Both the position numbers and the translations under genes were made by a program. 5,326 bases of DNA from Firmicutes bacterium UBA5766 (GTDB lineage Bacteria > Bacillota > Desulfotomaculia > Desulfotomaculales > Nap2-2B), in contig DIEU01000040.1 of the NCBI GenBank assembly GCA_002418775.1, positions 1 through 5,326 of the forward strand, given 5' to 3'. Every line of letters begins with the position of its first letter. Position 1 is the first letter of the stretch. This document shows positions 1 through 5,326 of the stretch, one piece after another. The notes under the pieces are model-generated. The model saw nothing but the letters and a program-made list of their open reading frames with translations, searched no databases and had not been told where the DNA came from.

Positions 1-2439
1 GCGGGATACAAACAAAAAGTGGACGCTTTGCAGAAAAGTGAAAAGTATTTTAGAGCGATCACACAAAATTCTTCAGACATAATTCTTATTGTGGATAAGA
101 AAGGTACGATAACCTATGTAAATCCCTCCGTTGAACATTTTCTGGGATACACGCCGGAAGAATTAATCGGCAAGAGCGGTTTTCATTTTATTATGCCCGC
201 AGATATTCCGAGAGCTATATATGATTTTGGCAAGGCTGTTCTCGCAAAAGATGTTAACATCCCGAATACCTTCCGTGTCAGGCATAAAGACGGTTCGGAG
301 CACGTTTTAGAGGGTGTTGGTAATAATCTGTTAGGTGATCCGACGGTTGCAGGTTTTGTCATGAATATTCGAGACATCACCGAGCGCAGGCAGGCAGAGG
401 AAGAATTAAGGAAATATAGGGAACATCTCAAGGAGTTGGTAGAAGAGCGCACGACTGAACTGAGAACGACAAATGAACAACTCCAGCGGGAATTCAACGA
501 GCGCACGCAGGCGGAGGAGGCGCTGCGTAAGGCGGAGCGGGAAAAGTCTGCAATCCTGGATACTATGACAGAAATGGTTATTTATCTGGATACGGATATG
601 AAAGTAATATGGTCAAACAGCGCCATGAACCGTCAGTTTAATATGAAATCCAGTCAAATAGAGGGGAGAAAATGTTATGAGGTATTACACAAACTGAATA
701 GACCCTGCAGGATCTGCCCCGTGGTGAAGTCTATTGAAACAGGGAATCCTTGTACCGTTGATGACTTTTCGTCTCTTGGCAAGAGATGGACGATGCGCGC
801 TTATCCTGTCCGGGATGAGGAAGGAAATCTTGTTGGAATGGTTGAGATAGTCACGGACATCACCAATCGCAAGCAGGCTGAGGAGGCGCTACAGCAGAGC
901 GAAAAGAAATTTCGCGACTTGGCCGAACTTCTTCCCCAGGCGGTTTTTGAATTCGATCTCCAGGGATACTTCACCTATGCCAACCGGGCCGCATTCAAAA
1001 TATTCGGATACTCACAGGCTGACCTTGAAAAAGGAGTGAACGCCCTCGATGTGATTGCACCGGCCGATCGGGAGAGAGCGGCGGTGAATATAACAAGGAT
1101 ATCAAACAAGGATATGGAAACAGGAACGGAATACACAGCTCTCCGCAAGAACGGGGAAGAGTTCCCGGTCATCATCTATTCGACACCAATTCATGCAGAC
1201 GAAAAGGTCATAGGTCTGAGGGGCATCGTCATTGATTTCACCGAACGCAAGCGTGCGGAGGATGAAAAGCGAAGGCTTGAAGAACGTTTGCAACGCGCGG
1301 AGAAAATGGAGTCCCTGGGCACCCTGGCGGGCGGTGTCGCTCATGATCTCAATAATGTTCTCGGCGTTGTCCTCGGCTATGCAGAACTGCTCCTTAACAG
1401 TGTGGATGAGTCAAGCCCGATCAAACCCCGTCTCTTAAACATTATGAAAGGGGGTGAGAAGGCCGCCGCCATTGTTCAGGACCTGCTGACGCTCGCCAGA
1501 AGGAGTGTGCCCAATAGACAGGTGCTTAATCTGAACAAGGTCATTGCTGATTGTCAACAGTCACCGGAGTTCGAAAAATTGTCTTCCTATCATCCCTCTG
1601 TAACGATCAAGACCGATCTTGAACCGGACCTGTTAAACATTTCCGGATCTCCTGTACATCTCGGCAAAACATTATTCAATCTCGTTTCGAATGCGAGCGA
1701 GGCAATTAAGAAAGGCGGCATTGTGACCATTAAAACGGCCAATCAGTATCTGGACAAGCCCATTTATGGCTATGATGACGTCAGGGAGGGAGATTATGTG
1801 GTGCTTACCGTGTCCGATACGGGTGAAGGTATACCGAAGGCTGATCTGAAGCGTATCTTTGAGCCTTTTTACACGAAGAAGGCCATGGGCAGAAGCGGCA
1901 CTGGCCTGGGGCTGGCGGTGGTTTGGGGTACGGTGAAGGATAATTATGGCTATATCAATGTACAGAGTGAAGAAGGAAAGGGAAGTATCTTTACCCTGTA
2001 TTTTCCCGTAACGAGGAAAGATATCCCCGCTGAAGCTGTTGCTCTATCAATGTCAGAATATATGGGGAAAGGCGAATACATTCTGGTTGTGGATGATGTC
2101 AAGGGTCAGCGCGACCTGGCAGCCGAAATGCTTAAAACGCTGAATTACAATGTCACAAGCGTCTCCAGCGGTGAAGAGGCAGTGGCGTACCTGGAGGAAC
2201 ACAAAGCTGATTTGATGGTTCTGGACATGATCATGGATCCCGGCATGGACGGGCTTGACACCTATCGGAGCGTTCTTGAGATCCACCCCTCACAAAAGGC
2301 GATTATCGTCAGCGGTTTTTCAGAAACAGACCGTGTGAATGCCGCCCAGTCCCTCGGTGCGGGCGCCTATGTGAGAAAGCCCTATGTCATGGAGAAGCTG
2401 GGACTGGCGGTGAGGAAAGAACTTGTCCGATCCATGTAA
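1..2439 (+). CDS. Hybrid sensor histidine kinase, PAS-PAS-PAS-HisKA-HATPase-REC (5' end outside window)
   Basis: Signal-sensing kinase that should autophosphorylate on histidine and pass the phosphate to its own C-terminal receiver. Residues are numbered from the GTG at base 19, but the frame is open to base 1 with no clear ribosome site, so the true start probably lies upstream. Domains: PAS1 about 8-121, ending in the usual 'DITER'; coiled linker 122-178; PAS2 about 175-285; PAS3 about 290-411; short coil 411-430; HisKA with 'GGVAHDLNN' (phospho-acceptor H442); HATPase_c with N box around N554/N558, G1 'DTGEGI' 600-605, F box 'IFEPFY' 613-618 and G2 'GTGLGL' 627-632; receiver 687-800 with D692/D693, phospho-acceptor D736, S765 and K787. 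All catalytic residues are present. I see no transmembrane segment, so the visible part is probably cytoplasmic. PAS2 has C219, C230, C233 and C245, suggesting a redox, metal or Fe-S sensor (inference). No partner HPt or regulator gene is visible downstream. Confidence 0.5.
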   Translation, partial: AGYKQKVDALQKSEKYFRAITQNSSDIILIVDKKGTITYVNPSVEHFLGYTPEELIGKSGFHFIMPADIPRAIYDFGKAVLAKDVNIPNTFRVRHKDGSEHVLEGVGNNLLGDPTVAGFVMNIRDITERRQAEEELRKYREHLKELVEERTTELRTTNEQLQREFNERTQAEEALRKAEREKSAILDTMTEMVIYLDTDMKVIWSNSAMNRQFNMKSSQIEGRKCYEVLHKLNRPCRICPVVKSIETGNPCTVDDFSSLGKRWTMRAYPVRDEEGNLVGMVEIVTDITNRKQAEEALQQSEKKFRDLAELLPQAVFEFDLQGYFTYANRAAFKIFGYSQADLEKGVNALDVIAPADRERAAVNITRISNKDMETGTEYTALRKNGEEFPVIIYSTPIHADEKVIGLRGIVIDFTERKRAEDEKRRLEERLQRAEKMESLGTLAGGVAHDLNNVLGVVLGYAELLLNSVDESSPIKPRLLNIMKGGEKAAAIVQDLLTLARRSVPNRQVLNLNKVIADCQQSPEFEKLSSYHPSVTIKTDLEPDLLNISGSPVHLGKTLFNLVSNASEAIKKGGIVTIKTANQYLDKPIYGYDDVREGDYVVLTVSDTGEGIPKADLKRIFEPFYTKKAMGRSGTGLGLAVVWGTVKDNYGYINVQSEEGKGSIFTLYFPVTRKDIPAEAVALSMSEYMGKGEYILVVDDVKGQRDLAAEMLKTLNYNVTSVSSGEEAVAYLEEHKADLMVLDMIMDPGMDGLDTYRSVLEIHPSQKAIIVSGFSETDRVNAAQSLGAGAYVRKPYVMEKLGLAVRKELVRSM

Positions 2440-2768
2440 GCTTAAGAGTATCAAGGGTCATCTACAGCCGGTAGTATTCAACCTTTTCACACTCATTGTG
2501 CTCATGAATATGTGACCAGCGCGCTCCGTTGCTGAAAGTCACAAACCGATGTCATTGAGAAATCGTCAACATTACAAATCGCAACCATTGATATTATTCC
2601 CCAAAAATGAGATAGAGATAACCGATGCTATGCGGGAATGCGACCAACAGATACATGGCTGAAATCTTTTGGCACCTCCGGGAAACTAGGTGGCAAATGG
2701 AAGAAACAAATCTCAACCTGCAGTAGCGGAAGAAATTGGTCTGCTCAACGCAATAGAAGAAACTCATC
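2440..2768. other. Gap between kinase and TPR gene
   Basis: About 330 bases without a convincing gene. It holds a tiny 4-bp hairpin just after the kinase stop (CTAC/GTAG, 2462-2474), the stronger hairpin at 2511-2543, and two short overlapping open frames near its right end: 2622-2726 (ATG at 2625, ending TAG) and 2690-2776 (GTG start, 28 codons, ending TAA eight bases into the TPR gene). The second reads like protein ('AVAEEIGLLNAIEETHRG'), but neither has a good ribosome site. A TATTAT at 2592-2597 could be a -10 box, but no -35 box lies at a proper distance, so I do not call a promoter. This could be decayed coding DNA or an untranslated leader. Confidence 0.5.
2511..2543. repeat. Imperfect inverted repeat / hairpin
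   Basis: TGTGACCAGC (2511-2520) pairs with GCTG (2531-2534) and GTCACA (2538-2543): ten base pairs interrupted by a three-base AAA bulge on the right arm, with a ten-base loop. It lies about 70 bases after the kinase stop codon. No T-tract follows, so it is not a standard intrinsic terminator. It could protect the 3' end of the kinase mRNA or be a protein-binding operator; the TGTGAC/GTCACA arms resemble a CRP-type half-site but the spacing is far too long for the usual TGTGA-N6-TCACA. Confidence 0.5.
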
Positions 2769-3341
2769 GTGGATAACCAACAGGATCTTAAAGAAGAAAT
2801 TGCCAGAGTTGCTCGTAAAATTTACGAACGGACAGGAATCACCGGCCGGGACGTGGAAAATTGGCTTGAGGCCGAGCGAATTGTTCTGGAAAGGCTATCA
2901 GTCAGGGATAATTTACAAAAGGCTCTTCAGGATACCAACAAAGCTATTGAATCGGATCCAGAATCTTCATTTGCCTATGTTGCTCGAGGGATTATTTATT
3001 CTGGGTTGCGTCGTTATCAGGAGGCTATTGTAGATTACAATAAGGCTATTGAACTGGATGAAAGATCTGTACATGCCTATTCTGATCGTGGTTCTGTCTA
3101 TGGAATATTAGGAAATTATAAGAAATGTATAGAAGATACCAGCAAAGCTATTGAACTGGATCCTAAATATAATTATCCCTATTATAGTCGAGGATGGGCT
3201 TACAAGTTTCTTGGCGATGAAACTTCAGCAATTAGAGATTGGAAAATATCGGCAAAGCTAGGCTACAAAAAAGCACAAGAAATATTAAAAGAACGAGGGA
3301 TAGAGTTATTAGATTGCTTATTATGCATGGAGCAAAAATGA
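2769..3341 (+). CDS. DUF2934-like / TPR repeat protein
   Basis: Probable protein-interaction scaffold; no enzymatic residues are seen and no partner can be named. The start is GTG at 2769: an in-frame TAG lies 15 bases upstream (2754-2756), so no longer form is open. A weak AGAAG about nine bases upstream could be the ribosome site. Residues 11-40 hold a DUF2934-like motif ('RTGITGRDVENWLEAER', matching the family's G-x-x-x-x-D-x-x-x-W-x-x-A-E pattern). Then comes a lone TPR second helix (about 49-64, 'ALQDTNKAIESDP'), followed by three full TPRs at about 68-101, 102-135 and 136-168 with the usual Y-x-x-R-G and A-I-x-x-x-x-K-A-I-E-L-D patterns. The tail 'SAKLGYKKAQEILKERGIE' is the closing helix typical of short bacterial TPR proteins. 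No signal peptide or membrane segment is seen. The 3' half is A+T-rich (19 of 60 bases are G/C in 3121-3180, against 34 of 60 in 1321-1380 of the kinase), which may reflect transfer. Confidence 0.5.
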   Translation: MDNQQDLKEEIARVARKIYERTGITGRDVENWLEAERIVLERLSVRDNLQKALQDTNKAIESDPESSFAYVARGIIYSGLRRYQEAIVDYNKAIELDERSVHAYSDRGSVYGILGNYKKCIEDTSKAIELDPKYNYPYYSRGWAYKFLGDETSAIRDWKISAKLGYKKAQEILKERGIELLDCLLCMEQK

Positions 3342-3377
3342 ACACAAAAAAAGCTGTTGCGGGAATTGATTAATGCT

Positions 3378-3418
3378 TAACAATGCCATTAATTCGGGCG
3401 TTATCCTCTCTTTTTCTT
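3378..3418 (+). terminator. Weak candidate terminator after the TPR gene
   Basis: TAAC (3378-3381) and GCC (3385-3387) can pair with GGC (3397-3399) and GTTA (3400-3403), with a three-base AAT bulge and a nine-base loop, followed by a pyrimidine-rich run with five consecutive T (about 3404-3418). The stem is short and bulged, so strength would be low. The same bases look slightly like an integron attC end, but the site is too short to call one. Confidence 0.5.
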
Positions 3419-3471
3419 GATAATCATTTATCTATTGGTGTATCCAACAGACAACAGTAGGAGGTGGCGAC

Positions 3472-3558
3472 ATGGTCTCGTTAGCCATATTTTCATTAAC
3501 CACCCGCACTCAGTTCAAATACAAATCGAGAGTTTGGGTGATTTTGCCAATTCATTGA
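3472..3558 (+). CDS. Possible 28-residue small protein with strong Shine-Dalgarno
   Basis: ATG at 3472 is preceded by AGGAGGT (3459-3465) with a six-base spacer, the best ribosome site in the window. The product would be 28 residues: a hydrophobic N-terminal stretch ('MVSLAIFSL') followed by basic and aromatic residues (TRTQFKYKSR) and a hydrophobic end. I do not recognise it. It may be a genuine small membrane-associated peptide, a leader peptide, or the 5' stub of a gene lost by deletion. A weak TTGATA (3417-3422) lies upstream, with only a poor -10 (TATCCA, 3441-3446) at 18 bases. An overlapping frame also looks protein-like, which lowers confidence in this one. Confidence 0.5.
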   Translation: MVSLAIFSLTTRTQFKYKSRVWVILPIH

Positions 3559-3703
3559 ATACGGTTTGAAAGCGTGTATATGCGAGAAAGCCTATTTTTC
3601 TTTTCTGGAACGGCCAGACTCCCTGTAATGTTGTTTTCTGAATTTCCATTCTTGATGCAACATTTCAATCGGTAATCCGTAAACCTGCTTGGTATGGATT
3701 CCA

Positions 3704-3732
3704 TTGACACACAAAGCCGCTTGTCTTATACT
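3704..3732 (+). promoter_or_regulatory. Near-consensus sigma-70 promoter toward ygiQ
   Basis: Exact -35 TTGACA (3704-3709), a 17-base spacer (3710-3726) and -10 TATACT (3727-3732, five of six bases). Transcription would begin near 3739 and give a leader of about 117 bases before the ygiQ ATG. An inverted repeat ACTTCC/GGAAGT (3730-3735 and 3747-3752) overlaps the -10 and the start point, so a repressor could bind there (inference). Confidence 0.5.
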
Positions 3733-3766
3733 TCCCCCACGAAAAAGGAAGTTCTTATCAAAGTTT

Positions 3767-3793
3767 TTGCAAAAATATTCCGGCAACTATAAT
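3767..3793 (+). promoter_or_regulatory. Second candidate promoter toward ygiQ
   Basis: Exact -10 TATAAT at 3788-3793 with TTGCAA (3767-3772, four of six bases) upstream at a short 15-base spacing. Start would fall near 3800, leaving a leader of about 56 bases. The weaker -35 makes this a secondary promoter at best; the surrounding DNA is A+T-rich, so a chance TATAAT is possible. Confidence 0.5.
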
Positions 3794-3855
3794 TTCTACA
3801 AAAAGCATTATTCAATCTTTTCTGCAGTCTGCGCCGGAGAAACTTGATTTAAAAT

Positions 3856-5326
3856 ATGTTTCTTCCTACAACCAGCGCGGAATTAAAAAAATTAAAGTGG
3901 GACAAGCTTGATGTAATTATCGTCACCGGAGATACTTACATTGACAGCCCTTTTATCGGTGCTTCCGTAATTGGCCAGGTTCTTGCCGGCGCGGGATTTC
4001 GTGTGGGTATCATCGCCCAACCTGACATTCATAGCGATATTGATATCTGCCGGTTGGGAGAACCTCACCTATTCTGGGGAATCACTGGCGGTTGTATGGA
4101 TTCTCTGGTCGCCAACTATACGGCTACCAGGAAAAAAAGGCAGGCCGATGACTTGACCGCTGGAGGGAAAAATAACCGCCGCCCCGATCGCGCTGTGGTT
4201 GTCTATTCGAATCTCATCCGGCGGTATTTTAAAAATACCAAACCGCTGGTGCTGGGCGGGGTAGAGTCAAGTCTGCGCCGCATCGCCCATTATGATTTCT
4301 GGTCTGATTCCATCCGCCGATCGATTCTGTTTGATGCCCGGGCTGATATCCTTGTCTACGGCATGGCCGAAAAGGCTATTATTGAACTGGCGCAAAAACT
4401 AAACGGCGGACAGGAGACAAAAGACATTCGCGGCACTTGCTATATTTCATCAACTCCACAACCTGAGTACACCGAATTACCAGCCTACGAGGAAGTTGTT
4501 ACAAATAAAAAATCCTTCATGAAAATGTTCGATACATTTTATCACAATAATGATCCGTTGAGTGCTAAAGGTTTGTTTCAGCAGCACGGCCCGCGTTACC
4601 TTGTGCAAAACCCGCCGCAACCAGCTTTGACTGTGGCTGAATTAGATCTATTATACGCTCTTGATTTCGCCCGCGATGTTCACCCTTATTACCGGACCTG
4701 GGGCAAAGTACGGGCAATGGAAACCATTAAATTTTCGATAACGACTCATCGCGGTTGTTTTGGTGAGTGCAATTTCTGTTCGATCGGTCTTCATGAAGGA
4801 AGAACTATAATCAGCCGCAGTGAGAAATCAATAATTGACGAGGCGGAAAAAATTACTGAGCTGCCCGATTTTAAAGGTTACATCCTGGATGTCGGCGGTT
4901 CCACAGCGAATATGTATGGTATCGATTGCCGGCACAAGCAGACTCAAGGCGCCTGCCAGGACAAGAGATGTCTTTATCCGCAAGTATGTGCGTCCTTGAA
5001 AGCTGATCACAGCCGCCAGATTAATTTACTCGAACGACTGCGCAGGCTCAAAGGCGTCAAAAAAGTATTTGTAGCATCCGGTATCAGATACGATTTGCTT
5101 TTCAGCGATAAGAAGCATTACGTAAGTTATATGCAGGAGCTGGTCAAACATCATATTTCCGGCCAGTTGAAGGTGGCGCCGGAACATACTGCTCCAGGTG
5201 TCCTGAAGTTGATGGGTAAGCCGCAGGCTAAGTCACTGACAACCTTCAAACAGCTTTTTGAAAAAATGACTAAATCATCAGGTCATAGACAATTTCTTAC
5301 TTATTACTTTATTGCTGCCCATCCGG
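3856..5326 (+). CDS. ygiQ: YgiQ-family radical SAM protein (UPF0313), 3' end outside window
   Basis: Predicted iron-sulfur enzyme that cleaves S-adenosylmethionine to a radical; its substrate is, to my knowledge, not established. ATG at 3856 is the only fitting start: TAA lies in frame at 3850, and the protein begins directly with the family's 'FLPTT' motif. GGAG (3836-3839) is 16 bases upstream, a long spacing for a ribosome site. Visible are 490 codons. The N-terminal domain has 'VTGDTYIDSP' (23-32) and 'FRVGIIAQPD' (48-57), then 'LGGVESSLRR' and 'HYDFWSDSIRRS', all hallmarks of YgiQ. The radical SAM site is C301-x3-C305-x2-C308 in 'HRGCFGECNFCSIGLHEGR', followed by 'DVGGSTANMYG'. A second cluster, C358, C367, C372 and C378, matches four conserved cysteines in E. 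coli YgiQ and may hold a second metal. 'KVAPEHT' follows. The segment before C301 is shorter than in E. coli. The end of the barrel and the C-terminal DUF3362 region lie beyond the edge. No transmembrane segment is seen. Confidence 0.5.
   Translation, partial: MFLPTTSAELKKLKWDKLDVIIVTGDTYIDSPFIGASVIGQVLAGAGFRVGIIAQPDIHSDIDICRLGEPHLFWGITGGCMDSLVANYTATRKKRQADDLTAGGKNNRRPDRAVVVYSNLIRRYFKNTKPLVLGGVESSLRRIAHYDFWSDSIRRSILFDARADILVYGMAEKAIIELAQKLNGGQETKDIRGTCYISSTPQPEYTELPAYEEVVTNKKSFMKMFDTFYHNNDPLSAKGLFQQHGPRYLVQNPPQPALTVAELDLLYALDFARDVHPYYRTWGKVRAMETIKFSITTHRGCFGECNFCSIGLHEGRTIISRSEKSIIDEAEKITELPDFKGYILDVGGSTANMYGIDCRHKQTQGACQDKRCLYPQVCASLKADHSRQINLLERLRRLKGVKKVFVASGIRYDLLFSDKKHYVSYMQELVKHHISGQLKVAPEHTAPGVLKLMGKPQAKSLTTFKQLFEKMTKSSGHRQFLTYYFIAAHP

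Larger units (their letters stand above)
3342..3855. other. Gap between TPR gene and ygiQ, possible gene-remnant region
   Basis: About 510 bases without a convincing gene. In order: an 11-codon ORF (ATG 3338, stop 3373, overlapping the TPR stop as ATGA, with GGAG just upstream); an AT-rich palindrome ATTAATG/CATTAAT (3369-3393); a weak hairpin plus T-rich run (3378-3418); a 28-codon ORF with a perfect Shine-Dalgarno (3472-3558); an overlapping + strand frame that reads like protein but is cut by TGA at 3567; a 64-codon reverse frame (3786 to 3592, TTG start, no ribosome site); and two promoter candidates for ygiQ. The density of short broken frames suggests degraded genes, but nothing is recognisable as a named family. 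Confidence 0.5.

Noticed and set aside
183..506. 107-codon reverse frame inside the kinase gene
   Set aside because: Shadow of a clear PAS-domain coding region; composition rich in Ser/Arg/Leu as expected from antisense reading.
975..2286. Other reverse and + frames inside the kinase (975-1175, 1102-1344, 1232-1438, 2053-2286)
   Set aside because: All overlap well-conserved PAS, HisKA or receiver coding sequence in another frame.
2462..2474. CTAC/GTAG hairpin right after the kinase stop as a terminator
   Set aside because: Only four base pairs and no adjacent T-run.
2487..2515. TCACA...TGTGA as a CRP-type operator
   Set aside because: Half-sites are in the reverse order and 19 bases apart, not TGTGA-N6-TCACA.
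2592..2597. TATTAT as -10 of a promoter for the TPR gene
   Set aside because: Nearest -35-like hexamers are 14 or 21 bases away and poor.
2638..3033. 131-codon + strand frame
   Set aside because: Overlaps the TPR gene in another frame; its sequence is low in recognisable pattern, whereas the TPR frame shows repeats.
3369..3403. A true integron attC site
   Set aside because: Far too short, inner boxes not identifiable, no integrase or further cassettes in the window.
3567..3569. Recoded TGA (selenocysteine) in the 3393-3641 frame
   Set aside because: No clear start codon, no hairpin of the right kind just after TGA, and no recognised protein; chance or decay is simpler.
3971..4156. 61-codon + strand frame, and the reverse frame 4828-5010
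   Set aside because: Both lie inside the highly recognisable ygiQ coding region.

Overview
The window holds three genes on the + strand: the 3' part of a large hybrid sensor histidine kinase (cut by the left edge), a small DUF2934-like/TPR protein, and the 5' two thirds of a YgiQ-family radical SAM protein (cut by the right edge). There are no RNA genes, CRISPR arrays or complete mobile elements that I can support. The style of the kinase (several PAS domains, an 'AHDLNN' H box, a C-terminal receiver) together with YgiQ and a DUF2934/TPR protein fits an anaerobic deltaproteobacterium (Desulfobacterota, for example a Syntrophus-like lineage). That assignment is inference from gene style, not from a marker gene.

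Layout. Bases 1-2439 encode PAS-PAS-PAS-HisKA-HATPase_c-REC; the second PAS carries an unusual cysteine cluster. Bases 2440-2768 are a gap with a good imperfect hairpin (2511-2543) and overlapping tiny open frames that may be debris. Bases 2769-3341 encode the TPR protein, visibly richer in A+T than the kinase. Bases 3342-3855 are a gap of about 500 bases with a weak attC-like or terminator-like hairpin, a textbook Shine-Dalgarno site in front of a 28-codon ORF, and a near-consensus sigma-70 promoter (TTGACA, 17 bases, TATACT) followed by a second exact TATAAT, both pointing at ygiQ. From 3856 to the edge runs ygiQ.

The three genes do not form an obvious pathway. The gaps between them are long, ygiQ appears to have its own promoters, and no response regulator or HPt partner for the kinase is visible. 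The most plausible targets for follow-up are the cysteine-bearing PAS domain, the DUF2934/half-TPR architecture, the auxiliary cysteine cluster of YgiQ, and the 3342-3855 gap, which looks like a scar of lost genes with new small ORFs. I did not find convincing evidence for an entirely new multi-gene system here. [Form note: the answer gave no feature confidence values; the uniform 0.5 is a placeholder required by the schema, not an estimate.]
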